Assembly (NCBI RefSeq): GCF_001039355.2
Contig: NW_019775935.1
Location: forward strand, 249,137-306,680
DNA length: 57,544 bases
Origin: Lingula anatina
Lineage: Eukaryota > Brachiopoda > Lingulata > Lingulida > Lingulidae
Reading direction: 5' to 3'
Positions 35,949 to 48,329 of this stretch are shown here, piece by piece. Below the pieces are notes generated by a model. It was not told the DNA's origin. It searched no databases and was given only the letters and a program-made list of their open reading frames with translations. The number at the start of each line of letters is the position of its first letter. Position 1 is the stretch's first letter. A program made the translations under genes and the position numbers.

Positions 35949-37600
35949 AGCAAGGAGCGAATACTTGAAGTGAAAGTGTAGAAAATAGTTTGCATGTAAT
36001 CTTCAGCTCCCAAATGTACAACATGGAGAAAAAATTAGTAGAATTGATATAGCGCAGGGAGATCTTGCCAACAGGGAACAAATAAAGTAAGAAAGATGAA
36101 ATGGAGAGAGAGAGTAGGGTTCAGATTCCATGTACAACTCCATGCAAATGACCATGACTGGCAAATGACCAAATTTCACATTTTACATTCTACATTTTTG
36201 AAAGCCTGTGCAGCAAGGCTTGTTTACTAGGTACGTAATTCATCTAGTTACTTTCATAACAAATCCCAAACAGCAAACACTGGGTTGTCTTTGTATTCTT
36301 TGGATGAACTTGTTGTTTTGAGGTGACTGGATTTGGGGTGAAAAAATTAACAAGACTAGGAAAGATTTGAGATGAAATTTAACAAAACAAGGGTATTTTG
36401 TATAAATTATATAAGTTTTTTTTTTGCAGACTAGTAATTTTGTGGTGTAAATGAATATGGTAGTTATTGTAAAAATACTTATATCAGTGCATGTTATATG
36501 GGAGCAAAAGAAAACTGACTCATTCAGTTTTCTGAAATTCTTCTTGTTATCATTATATGCTTTTAGCAGTATCTGTCTCTTTAATGAGTGGTTTCAAATT
36601 CAAGGGATTGTCAAAATTTTATTTCCTTACTGCCCATCATAATGTTATAACATTGTTTCTTTTACAGTATGCAGCATTGTGAATTGTAAAGATACTTCCC
36701 AGAGAAGTTTTATTTTGTAGACTGAAAACTTGTTCGGCTACAATACTTATTTATATAAAGATGAGGAGTAAGGACTAATTTGTGACCATTATGGGAGCAC
36801 TGGTTTGCATTATTTACACGTGGTTATTTTTGCTTACAAATTGTTAAAAAAATTGTCATGATGGCAACTATGACCAGACAAAATTTTACTTGTCTGTAAT
36901 ACGTTTTTTTCAATTAATATACAGCTAAGTGCAGTTGCATAAATTATGATTAAACGAGAACATCATTGTGTGTTATAGAATACCAGCAGTTTATTGCCAA
37001 GGTATGTGTGTCTGTATATATATATTGTACACTCAAAATTTAACACCATTGAAAGTTTTAATGCATTGTAAATATATATATTTTAGTGAGGGCTGTCGTG
37101 ATAGTTTCAAAAGCGTCATACTTCAGGCAGTTCTCTTCAAGAGTGTAGTGTACAACGATAATGTGGTCAATTGTTTAAGATTAAGACACACAACACGAGG
37201 TTGGTTGGTTCATATTATAACAGTGGTTTTATTGTATCCCCAGTGTGATTGCTGGCGATACTCACAATTTTACCTGGAACTAGTAAGTTCTACAGATTTC
37301 TGTTTTATGGTAACGTTTTGAATTCCGGTACTTTTGTTGTTCTAACTTAATCGGGTACTTTTTTGAAAATTTTTTTGTTATCATGTGAAACTTCTTTTTT
37401 AATGTGAAATGAGACGACTGACTTATACATCATACGCCGGGTTGCGTTGTCACAGCAAGTTATATGTACATAGATCGAAATAATGTAAAATTCGTATCTT
37501 TAATAATTATTGCAGTCGAATGCTTCACCTCGATTTATTTATACAGTGTAGGTGTCTGACGTTAGTGCTGTAAATCTCTTGCTCTGTGGCAAATAAAAAG
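35949..37600 (+). other. BAZ1B 3' UTR region
   Basis: AT-rich sequence with no convincing coding frame follows the BAZ1B stop. AATAAA occurs at 36081-36086, but a better end is AATAAA at 37592-37597, followed by a GT-rich stretch. That would give a 3' UTR of up to about 1.65 kb, ending about 200 bp before the stop of the convergent caveolin gene. Confidence 0.5.
37592..37597 (+). terminator. Candidate poly(A) signal of BAZ1B
   Basis: AATAAA followed within about 25 bases by TGTACTCTTGATATTTGG, a GT/T-rich downstream element. It is placed before the convergent caveolin gene. The AATAAA at 36081-36086 is an earlier alternative. Confidence 0.45.
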
Positions 37601-37809
37601 TGTACTCTTGATATTTGGTTATAACGTTATTTATTTACTTTTTAGCTAAAATCAGTCTTGTTATTCTAGCTGTATTATATTGCCATTAAGTAGATTTCTG
37701 AGTGGCAACACCGCCCGCAGCCGTGCTCAAAATGTGGTTACTACCCGTCACTTTAATGTGCACGCGGGTGTGACGACGAATATTTCTTTAGAAGTCTATG
37801 CTTCTAGTC

Positions 37810-38609
37810 TCAGTTTTTGGTCCATGTCACGTGAATGCTACTAAAAAGCTTCCCAAAAGCTAGGTAGCACGGAGCGACGAAAGTGTTCATGCAAGGCTCA
37901 AATATTTTGCGTGCGCAGTCCATCTGTATGAACCACGCCTTAAGAGCTGGCACGTACACCCAGATATTACAGAATGAGATGCACGCGAAACTGATGCCCC
38001 AGCAGACGGCACAGGGCAGCCCACAGATGACGCTCAAGATGCGGTATGTCCACAGTTTGGTGGCGGCGAAAACGCGGTAACTGAGGATCCAGATTTGATC
38101 AAAGCTGAAGATATTTGGGTGCGGCTCTGCGAAGATCTCGTCGAATGCCACCTGTGATATATAAAAAAGAAACATTTCTGAGAAATTTAATTTGGAAGTT
38201 TTGAAGTAATGAATTTTTTGTTAATGCCTTCCTTTAACGTTCTCATATGGCGTGCTAGCAACTAAAGTCTTTTAACTATTAAGGCTTGTGTGGCCTTGAC
38301 ATTGAAATGGACGTTTGTTGTATACATTTTCATTTCAAAATTCACTTAATATTCTGATCGGCCTATGATGGTATCATACATTTTGGTTTGCAATTTTACA
38401 AATACGCCTAAATATTTCACATATTTGCCTATTTTTTCAGCAATGATGGGCGTTAGCTAAAAATATCTCACCTTCAAGTGATCATTTATGTGTTCTGGGT
38501 CACGATCAACTATGTCAATACTTATGGAGTCTGACGTTTCTTTTTTAACTTCTTCTCCGGCAACAGTTACGTTTGTGGATTCGTCGAGCTTGTTTGTGTC
38601 GTCTGCCAT
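37810..38609 (-). CDS. Caveolin family protein, copy A
   Basis: Two exons, 38609-38472 (46 codons) and 38151-37810, joined in phase 0: 159 residues, close to vertebrate caveolins (151-178). Caveolins are hairpin membrane proteins that coat caveolae and bind cholesterol. The N-terminal exon is acidic (MADDTNKLDES; DRDPEHINDHLK, like the conserved DRDPxxxNxHLK block). Exon 2 starts VAFDEIFAEP, the counterpart of the caveolin signature FEDVIAEP. A scaffolding-like segment follows (DQIWILSYRVFAATKLWTYR), then the intramembrane hairpin (SVICGLPCAVCWGISFACIS) and a Cys-bearing C-terminal part (RKIFEPCMNTFVAPCYLAFG) where palmitoylation would occur. The gene is tail-to-tail with BAZ1B and upstream of it lies a second caveolin in the same orientation. 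No vertebrate orthology (CAV1/2/3) is implied. Confidence 0.92.
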
Positions 38610-40536
38610 GGTGATCCTTGAATTATATTATTAACATGAATAAACGCGGTCTATTTAACCACTAAGTAAAATAAGACAAGATGCAAAAAGCGTATATATC
38701 TCTTAAATCGGACTGAACCATGATACCGAGAAGAAAGAATTGGGAAGAAAAGTCGATCCACCATCTATTGCACCTCATAGCCAATGATAAATCGTGTTAT
38801 ATGGTTTTGGAAAGACGGCTGGAGGGGAATTATATTTTAGTGACAAAACTTCAAATACAGAATAACAATTTCTCTGAGGGGTGGTGGTGTCTAAAGGAAT
38901 AAATAAGCGACTTAAATGCTTACTAACATATTGTTCAGCTCAACTTATTTCTTTTAGCTATTTTCATACCCCAGTACTTACTTTTTACCTCTGTTTCTAC
39001 TCTGCCTCCTTGCTTACTTCGACCTGTGCAATAAATGTTGACGCCCTAGTGTGGAGAGCGTTGCAGCCTGTCCCCAGCAACTTTGAAATCAAATGCCCTG
39101 GGGTTTTGCATACTGTCATTTACAAATGACACGAAACTCTTAATCAACTGTCCGTTGCATAAGGGAGTTTACTTCAAGAAACAAGGACAATTGGGAGAGG
39201 TATGCGAGTCGCTTTTGGACATCGTATTGTATTACTGGGGCATGAAGCAACAGGGGAGTGACTGTTATATCATCAAGAATCCATATCTTCCCGTTCATTG
39301 AAACACGTCCATAAAATCCTCCTATTCTGCTATTTGTCAAAATAAAAAGGTGTACGGTGATGGTTGCATGCAGCTTTACCTGAATTAAATATAGCTATAA
39401 AATAAATTGAGTTCGAGTCATTGACCCGATATTAGCTCGGAATGGCGCTAAACCCCGCTCAGTCTTCGTCATAGTGGGATAACTCAAAGGTATGATGGAC
39501 GACCTCTATAATCATGCGGATTAGACGCTTCTCCACCGTAGAGCTGATTAAATCTCTTTCAATAAAGGTAGATAGAAGAGAGACGGTTGGGTCTTATTAC
39601 ACCCAGGGTAAATATGCAGTGAATTGTACTGTCGTTGTGGCCAACATTATCATTTTCTTCCATTCTGAAGAGAATCGGTTTCAGTTCAAAATACCGTTTA
39701 GCAATTAGATAGCAGTGACAAGAATAGACCCCCCACCGCAGCTACAACGTTGTAAAGACAATCCTGATGGAAGTAGTCTCTAAATGATTTGGTGTATATT
39801 CGGTTTCTGTATTTTAGTTCTAGGTGTGCCAATTTTCATTTGATGATGACAATTGTGAGAAAGTCCGTAATATCCCATAAGGAGATTTTGAATATAAGAT
39901 AAATCGTTCTATCTATCAAACGCATCATTGGGAATTGTATCCAAAAAGCTCTGATTATGATAACCGAAAAAACACCTAATCAACTTAAAGCAAACCACTG
40001 ATATATGTAAGAAATTCTTTCAGTTAATATACATACACACTAGGCTTGTGTAAAAGTTTCGTACAATTACGGATAAAATGCTGAAAGATCACATATATTT
40101 TTGAAATGTGTATGCAACCTTCTTCATATTAAATAAAATTCTTTCTTCAAATTGTATGGGTTCAATTTTATTTTCAATTATAAATACTCTTATTCAAATG
40201 TCCACGCTATTCATTTGAATTTTATACAAAAATGAAGAAAAAAATGACGGCTGCCTCTCTTTAACTCTGCTTATTATATGACTAGGCACATCCTGTTCTT
40301 CTTTTCACTGAAATTTGCATCTACTTTGCTGACAGTATTGTCAAGTTCTACAGTCACTGTAAAGCACGTGCAAAAAACTCGCCACAGAACTAGGATTCAT
40401 CTCAAAACAACTGCATAGATGTAAACTTTAGTTAAATTGTGGCTTTTTAATGTCAGCCTTGTAATGATCTTCAAAGCACACCTTGGTAAACAATTAAATC
40501 CATAAGATCGTAAGAAGTCTTCAGTAAGTTATTTTA
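38610..40536. other. Spacer between the two caveolin genes
   Basis: The stretch should contain the promoter of caveolin A (near 38610) and the 3' UTR of caveolin B (below 40537). Short frames at 38720-39340 have no recognisable similarity. Nothing else is seen. Confidence 0.5.
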
Positions 40537-42589
40537 TCATTCCCTCACAACTAAAACCTTGATACTGGAGAATATTTTACCCATTGCAAGATAGCAAGGT
40601 GCGACGAAAGTGTCCATGAAGGGCTCAAAGATCTTGCGGATGCAATGAAGACTGATGTAAAAGGCCTTGACGTACGGCACGCACACCCATATGTTACAGA
40701 ATGAGATGCAAGCAAACTCGATCCCCCAGCACACGGCACACGGAAGCCCGCAGATTAGACTGAGGATACGATAACACCACAGCTGTGTCGCTGTGAAGGC
40801 CTGGTAACTGAGAACCCACACCTTGTCGAAGCTGAAGATGGTCGGGTGTGGTTCAGCAAATATATCGGAGAAGGTCACCTGCAAAATAAGAACAGTTTAA
40901 GGACCCGTTTGATCTTGTAAAATGAAGGAAGACAAGAGTTATTTGAACGAAGAAGTTTAGTCATTTATGTATAGTATTTTCTGTTGCATGCACTTATTAA
41001 CAAATAAACACAAAATGAGTTTGTTAAATAGATGTCGACTTGACACAATCAAGTTAAAAATTAATTATAGAAATGTTCTATAAGATAACGATATATTAAA
41101 AGAACACGTCATAAACGACACGAAAGTAAATATGTGAATTTTTTTAATACGCAGGAAATCTGTTATTTGATAGAAATGAGCAAATTGTGTTAGATGTTTT
41201 TCGGTCCATCAATTGTGATAGCTGTTAGGAATGTGTTTTTCATATATGACGGTCTACCACTAGAATCGTGCTCTTGAAAGTTAATGGTGGTTAATAGTGA
41301 AGCTGAATAAAGATGATTTAATTTTTTTAAAAGCATGTAGTTAGTGTTACATTAAGTGGGGATGGAATCAAAAATTATTTTATTATCAGTAACATCACAA
41401 ACGCCTTTAATAAAAAATGTATTGTGTTCATCTTTAATATTATTTAGTTAACTGTTTTACGAATTTAAGTTATTATATTTCATTAGTAGTTATGCTATAG
41501 CACATTTATTCTAAGCCCGTTAAAAGACATTAAAGTATAGTATTGAATATTAGTACTGATCCGACCCTGCATTCCGACCTTCGTTCTATAGATTTAGATA
41601 AACGTTGGCTTAAAATGCCCCGTCTCTTGAAAGTTACGTAAGATTGTAAATTGTATGTAGCTCATTGTTTAAAGCTATCTTGCTTGAGATTGTCTAAAGC
41701 ATTAACCTGTGTTTGATCTGTGACTTAACGCCTCTTACCCTCCATATTACAAAGCGTGCTTTCACATAAGCAGAAACACACAGAAACTTGGGAAAGGACG
41801 CAGCTTCGAACTGTTTTGAGCAGTATTATTTTAAGCTAAATGGAATGATGAAAACATGTTTAAGATTATATTAAGGGTACAGGCTTGCAGCCAGCAATTT
41901 CAAAGAGACGTTCTTTTTCCGAAAATGTGGGCCTTTTTACCCTCTTAGTTGACATTATTTGAGAGATAGAATATCAAATTTTGATTCATAGTAGACCAAA
42001 GGGCTGTTCTAATTAATCCCCTCCCTCTGCCTACGGACAAAATAAGAGCTTTAACGTCACGACCATACCGATATGAGGCGACATTCTCTTCCGCTGAATT
42101 ATTATTATTATTTTTTATTATTATTTTTTTTTTTTGGAAAAAATCCAACCACTGAAATGATACTCTGATGCTGATTTTGTACTTCCTCCTCCTCTTCTTC
42201 TTCTCTCTCCCCTCCCCCCCTCTCTCAATATTATAATTTTAATCTAATTCTTAATATTAATAAGGGTCTAATATTCACGTCCCACGTTTTATACCATAGT
42301 TGGCACATAGTACTAAATCACTACCCTCTGAAATATCTTATTAATAACGCTCTACTCAATAACAATGGTTATCGATCAACATAACGGGAATTTCAAGAAA
42401 AAGGTTTCTTTGTCCTCAGATTTCACAATGTTGTTCTGACTAAATGTACATGTATGGTCTCATTTACGTACCCACCTTTAGATGCTGGTTGATTTCGTCT
42501 GGATCTCTGTTCATAATATCAATATCATCAGGTCCTAGCGTCACCTTCACCTCCTCCCCTGCAACTGTTGCTGGCTCGGTGCTCGACAT
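40537..42589 (-). CDS. Caveolin family protein, copy B
   Basis: Two exons, 42589-42476 (38 codons) and 40878-40537: 151 residues. The N-terminal exon (MSSTEPATVAGEEVKVT; NRDPDEINQHLK) is shorter than in copy A but shares TVAGEEVK and the DP-x2-IN-x-HLK block. Exon 2 begins VTFSDIFAEP (caveolin signature), then DKVWVLSYQAFTATQLWCYR, the hairpin SLICGLPCAVCWGIEFACIS, and RKIFEPFMDTFVAPCYLAMG. The intron sits at exactly the same place and phase as in copy A, and exon 2 is the same length (342 nt). The two proteins are clearly paralogues, most alike in the intramembrane region. The intron (about 1.6 kb) is much longer than that of copy A (320 bp). Confidence 0.92.
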
Positions 42590-45313
42590 GTTTGCTAGTT
42601 CTTTGAGATTATTTCTGTTTCTTAACCAGTCGTTATAGCGGTTATATTAAATATATCAAATTCAAGCTTGGCAGTGAGTTCAGAGTTCAATATACGACTG
42701 AATGGCTGTGTTTCTCGGTGCCTGATTTTACCGCCGAATCTGGAGACCAAGTGTCTCCACCTAACGGGTCAAAAGACTTATTTATTGATTTAGCCAGCTA
42801 ATTCTCCAACGGCTTATTTCAGAAACTGTCTTTAGAGTGATAATATTTTAATTGCAATAATTAAATTTGTCGAGACTAAAACATGGTCGATAATTATTCT
42901 AGATAGATTGGTGAATGATTATAGGCTATCAATGTATCCAGTTTTGTAAAGCATTGTTACTACTCGTTCGGGGATATGTTTAAGAGGGTAGGTCTTTTAT
43001 CGCGAAAGTAAGCAGAAATGTTGTGTGGGTATACAGCGACAACAATGAGGACGTACCGACCAAGTACGTCAAAGCCCACGGCGGTGTAGCGGTGTGTGGC
43101 TGCGTGGGAATGTGCGCTTAAGCTGCGTGGTCCAAGATCCAGAAAAGTGAAGAGACACAAAAATCGTGTTTAAAGGTAATTGTTGTCGAAATCAAATTGA
43201 TTTATTTTGCAACATGTTGTACAAGTGACGGGACTTTTGACGGCAACTTTGTAATGCGTAAACTAACTGACTAGTGCTCTATTTGTGGACATAAAAGGTG
43301 GGGATTTTCCAACCTAAGCTAAAAAAGCGAACGTACACTTCATGTTAAGTGCATCTTCACTTTTCCGAACCTTTGATTAATAGACCGAGTGTAATTTTGT
43401 AATTTTACGACGAACTTTATTTATTTATTTATTTATTTATTTTAGGTTTATCCATACTTGTCTCTTAAATTGAATGGTATTTGGTCGAAAATTTTAGCTC
43501 TGAGAGCCACATTTGTACTCTATCCTAATTTTTTATAAAATGGTCCTAATTCAATGGAGACAGAGGCCGTAAGTCTACGAGATATAAGTGCCCTTTCATT
43601 AGAATAGGGTAAATAATAACCATAGATTGTTATATTAATTTTCTTATGTTTAAAGAGTTGTAAAATCCATGTTTTTCGTATGTTTAAAGAGTTGTAAAAT
43701 TAATGTTTTCTTATGTTTAAAAAGTTGTAAAATCCGTGTTTTTCTTATGTTTAAAGGGCTGTAAAATCCATGTTTTTCTTATGTTGGCAATGCCATTGTT
43801 TCATTTCAAATGGAGTTTGGTTATCTTGAGTGCTGATAGTTCACTGCCGAGCTTGACGGAAGGGACAGATTCTAAGTCAGTCAAAACAAGGAGTGTTTAT
43901 ATCTCTTATAGGTTCTACTGAATGTGCATTATAAGGAAGAACAAACAATCAAACAATCAAAAGATGAACATCTTTTGTCTGTTTAAAAAGAATATCTTTT
44001 ACCTATTTAAAAAGGATGTACGGGTATGACATATTTTTGTACTACAAGTATGAAGTTGGGGAAACAATCACTATCATGAACTGAGACCTGCAAATTAGTT
44101 GCCGAGGAAATATCCCATGTATGGATCTCCCAACTATCCTCTCTTTTAGAAGAACATTCCCAACAGAATAATGTTGGATAATGATACATTCATGGATCTA
44201 ATAAACGCCTATATACCACTTCTAGAAGTTTCTTATAAGACTCAAATAAAGCCGACATGCCAAGGGATAAATCAAATTAATCATTCGATCAGCCATACAA
44301 GAGCTTTAGAGTGCACCTTCAAATTTTCTTATCACTCCTCATTTTGGCTGACCAAGATGCTTTAGGTGGTTCGTTGTCTCTGTTATTGAAGATTCTGGCC
44401 TTATCAGTCTTGCTTGACAGTAAACTGGTAACGGTACTCACTCTAATATGTACCAATCGCAATAGTAACATCAGATATGGAACCTATAACCCCGAATACA
44501 TAAGAAAAAGCATCCGACTCACTGTAGCACCTATTATTCAAATGTTCTATTACTCAAGTCATTTCATCATTTTAACATAAGATTAATAAGATGGTAAATT
44601 TTGATTACTTACCATTATTGTATTATTTTGAATAATCTATTTCAGTGAAGAACCACAGGAAGATACAAGAAAAGCTTAAGAAGTGTTCCCTACCAAGATC
44701 TCAGAGTAAAAATTAATTAAAAAGGACGACAACTGAATAAAACAAATGTTTTGCAAGTGTACACATACAATGTTGACATTGACATTTCCTACATTTACCC
44801 ACACAACTACATTTCTTACTTCTTAACCTTTTATCACCCCGTGCTTATTTACATTTTATGTTTCATTTTTTTAAAACTACAACCCGCCCCTCCCTTTAGA
44901 TGTCTGCATCACATCTAAATTGACTTCAAAGAGTGGATTCCAACGCCTTTATGAAATTAATGTTTAATATTCAGCCACTCTGATGTTTTGAATGTTACTT
45001 TTTCGCATTTTGAACGGGGACAATGGAGCTGACGGACATTGCTACCCAGCAAATACATTTTGATGGCTGCTTATTCCTATCTTATCAGAATAACTTACAC
45101 CCCAGAGACAGATAAATACAGAGATAAAATGAATAAGTAAAATATTCCTTTGTGAAGGATTTTGTACTGGTGAATTAGGTCATATTAAGAATGAAAAGAA
45201 GCAACAAACAGTAATTTCAGCCAACATTGAACAAGGTAATACATGTAATTGATCAGATATCTAAAGAAGCTGTAGCATTTCTCTTGAAGACACCGCAGCT
45301 CCTTGTCTTTGGA
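42590..45313. other. Intergenic stretch with a minisatellite
   Basis: The start should hold the caveolin B promoter. A (TTTA)n tract lies near 43418-43443 and a 33-34-bp minisatellite at 43644-43788. No convincing gene is seen; the short frames at 43736-44580 have no recognisable similarity. Confidence 0.5.
43644..43788. repeat. Minisatellite, about four 33-34-bp units
   Basis: Units begin at 43644, 43678, 43711 and 43745, with a partial fifth at 43779. Each carries TATGTTTAAAGAGTTGTAAA, then ATCCATGTTTTTC, with a few substitutions. Confidence 0.9.
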
Positions 45314-46906
45314 CTACACTGTAATGTTATAATAAGAAATATAGTCTTGAAACTTATCCAATATTTCTTTCTCCGTCAACCCATAATCCGCACAGCAGTG
45401 TTGGTGTCGGTGTAATTTCCTCGACCTTTTGCGCTCAGCGACATACTTTGTCATCTTATCGGCCACTTCAGCGCTCAGCTCCATTCCAAGGTACGAACAT
45501 ATCTCTTTCACTTTCGTTATTGGATCCTTGACAAGATCTACCTGATGCACGTCTATGACGCGCACCTGTCTGCCGGATTGGTCGCAGCTTTTCCTATATT
45601 TGAGAAAAAGGTTGAGGTGAAATACGCTATATCCTCCAGCACTCGTCAAATTTTGTTATTACCCCAGGGTTGACGTACATCGGCAGAAGGGAATCAACAA
45701 CTGAGCACCACGAGCTTACCTAAAATAAAATTCAATTATAGCGTTAGTGCAGTGTTCGTAGCTTTTTCACTTTTGTTTGCCATTTTTAAATTTAAATTAA
45801 AATACACAAGTTGCATATAATTTCTGAGGAGATCCTAATCGCACCAAGTATTTTACTATATTTACCCACTTTTTACATTGGTGAGTTTTGTGTATTAAAA
45901 TTCACAGAGCAACGTCTAGCATTTGTCTAGCGTTTTATGTAACCGAATATTTAATTTTCTCCATTGTATATTTTGAATTGTACCATTTTTAGGGGACAAT
46001 GTTAGCTTAAGTTTCCATGTGTGATGTCGAATGCATATAGGGGGTATTTCAGAACTATTTTACTCTTTTAGCAGTTGTAACCGCCACTTCAGTAGTAGTA
46101 TAGAGATGCACGATGTAAAAAATTATCCTTTTTATCCTTTCTGTTGAAGCGTTCACCTGATAACATACAATGTCCACTGGGTTCCGCACGGGGTTGATAA
46201 AAGTGGCGTCAGGAAACACTTCCAACAAAGACTCCGAGAACAGGCTGTGGAGATGATCTTTCATAAGCAGTATCCGGTGGCCAACATCTACAAACAGTAC
46301 CAAGATTGGCAATTATCTTATCCAATGTACTTCTTTCTATAACACTTAAATACTGTTATATAAAAATCTAGCTATGTTCAATGAGAAGAGAAATATTTCG
46401 AAACAGGAGTTAGCACAATGAGCAGTCAGCATCTTAACCCTATGGAATATCTCCATATAAGGCGTTTTCTAAGCAATTTTAAACATGTCATCTTTATACC
46501 TTCATCCCGGGACGTGATCATTTGCAGTGCTTTCTTGTAATCCTGGTAAAACCCAATCATATATAGTCACGTGTCAGTGCCGTTTTCCACCATTTTTCAT
46601 ACAGCGCAATATTAAAGCAGAACAGTATTGCAACTTTATCGATAAAACCAACAGGAGCAAAAAGATGGTAACACTCGTGCAGAAGTGTTGCTCCAATTTC
46701 ATGTTTTGATGGGAAATCTGGATCTATCACCTGAAAGAAACCTGAAAAGGGCAAACGGTAATATACTGTGGGTTCACACTGGACAAAATATTCTAAAACC
46801 TTCAATTTGACGTCATTAACTACAATGTATCCACTGTGGCCCAAACTGCTAACTAGATGATTATTACATTCTCTAATGGTGTCAAAAATATTGTCATAGA
46901 CCTCGA

Positions 46907-46965
<59 letters not shown>

Positions 46966-47513
46966 AGCATCTGCGTAAAACAACAGAGATAATAAATAAA
47001 AGTTGCAGCTGATAAAATTCTTTTTACTAGTACCATACACATGGATGTATATTTATTGTTACCATGGTACACAAAGCACTTCATTAATGCTGGAAAAAAG
47101 TTCACGAAGTACATGTATATGTAGTAGAATACAGCAACCGTTACTTTTTATGTATTGTTTTGAGGGGGGGGGGGCGACTCTTCCGACACTAAACTCGGAA
47201 TATTTTGCGATTATTGCAGTGTCCACACTGTCTGAGAGCTACTGGATCTCCAAAACAAAATTTTAATTTAGTGCATATTTACCTGCCACTTCATCAGCAT
47301 CAGCAATACGAGGGTCGTCCTTAGTTCCCGTCCCCGTTTCTGGATACACAGGGTTCAGAAGCTCATACAGCAGAGGCGGACGGAACGCTGGGTCTTGAGC
47401 AAGAAGTCCGTGTAAAAAGGTTGTCCCAGATCGCATTACCCCAAGCACAAAGACTGGCTTAGATAACGGCACCTGTTGGTGAATCAGTGACAAGGGCATC
47501 CATTTACCACCAC
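45314..47513 (-). pseudogene. PAPS-dependent sulfotransferase-like gene, frame disrupted
   Basis: The exons read together as a sulfotransferase (Sulfotransfer_3-like). 47513-47283 carries the PAPS 5'-phosphosulfate loop (PVFVLGVMRSGTTFLHGLL, then DPAFRPPLLYELLNPVYPE). 46741-46500 carries FPSKHEIGATLLHECYHLF and YQDYKKALQMITSRDE. 46287-46157 carries LLMKDHLHSLF and the 3'-phosphate-binding region FPDATFINPVRNPVDIV. 45719-45314 carries RQVRVIDVHQVDLVKDP and the C-terminus. Splice phases agree between exons, but the frame breaks inside two of them: near 46555-46562 (within a TATATATG run, an in-frame stop before YQDYKK) and near 45620-45650 (a stop before the LFLKYRKSCDQSG segment). Either this is a young pseudogene or the assembly has two small indels. 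An N-terminal exon ending at 48240 may belong to it. The substrate cannot be inferred. Confidence 0.7.
46911..46959. repeat. (TA)n microsatellite
   Basis: About 24 uninterrupted TA units in the intron between the first two recognised sulfotransferase exons. Confidence 0.95.
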
Positions 47514-48239
47514 CTAAACAATTTGCCAATTGGCAATATACATGCAATGTCTACTGTACACCAACACACCACATTTATTCAGCGTTTTTAATGCCTGGAA
47601 ATGAATGAATGATTTCGGGTCTTGTGATTATTGCATCTCTACTGAATGAAGGAGTCCCAAGCATGTGCGCGACTTTTAATGATTTTTAGTTTTCATTTTT
47701 TGAAAATGATTAAATTTTGGCACGTGACATTGTGCAAACCGTGTATAAAAAACAGTTTTGGGGTGATTTTCGAAAGTTCAACAGCTTGTTAAATATCTCA
47801 CGACAATATCATATACATATCCTGCACATGATTATTTAAAGAGTGAGATAGGCGCTTGTGCTCCTAAAACGTTTTTTGGGTATATTTAGTTAAATTGATT
47901 GATATTGTGTCATTTATGAGAGTAGACATGGGATGACATTTATCCTCATCAGTACATGATATAAATTGAGAAAAGTTACTTTCGATACAAAAGAACAGTT
48001 CAGCTCTTTCTTGGTTCCACATTAAATGATGCCCATCATTCTGATACAGAACGGACAGATGCGGTTTTTCGGGTCGGGTGTACCGTATCCTTTCAATGTT
48101 CAAATTGTGGAAAGTGATACATATTCTAATGCAGTCAACCGCTATTTAGTACGACAATAGCTTCAAGGTAATGTTTTTTTATTACTATACTGTATATGCT
48201 TAACACAATTTCTAAACCTATAAGCAAAAAGTAACCCAC

Positions 48240-48329
48240 CTTGGTAATGCTGCCATCGTTCAAGAGACATTCCCGAATCTTGGCTCTTATTTGGAGTTTA
48301 CATTTCAGTGCATCCACATCGTCTTCCAA
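48240..48329 (-). CDS. Possible 5' exon of the sulfotransferase-like gene
   Basis: The minus strand has an open stretch reading EDDVDALKCKLQIRAKIREC followed by LLNDGSITK and a donor (gtgggt) at 48239. Family members have a helical N-terminal segment before the P-loop, which this could be. However, its phase does not join cleanly to the exon at 47513, and neither a start codon nor a good acceptor is evident upstream. A chance frame is possible. Confidence 0.3.

Noticed and set aside
38720-39340. Overlapping short frames between the caveolin genes
   Set aside because: No shared frame, no splice structure and no recognisable domain; they fit chance.
41876-41950. Weak similarity to 50655-50720 (GCCAGCAATTTCAAAG and a TTTTTGAAAATGTGG-like part)
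   Set aside because: It looks like two remnants of one old transposon end, but the match is patchy and the boundaries cannot be placed.
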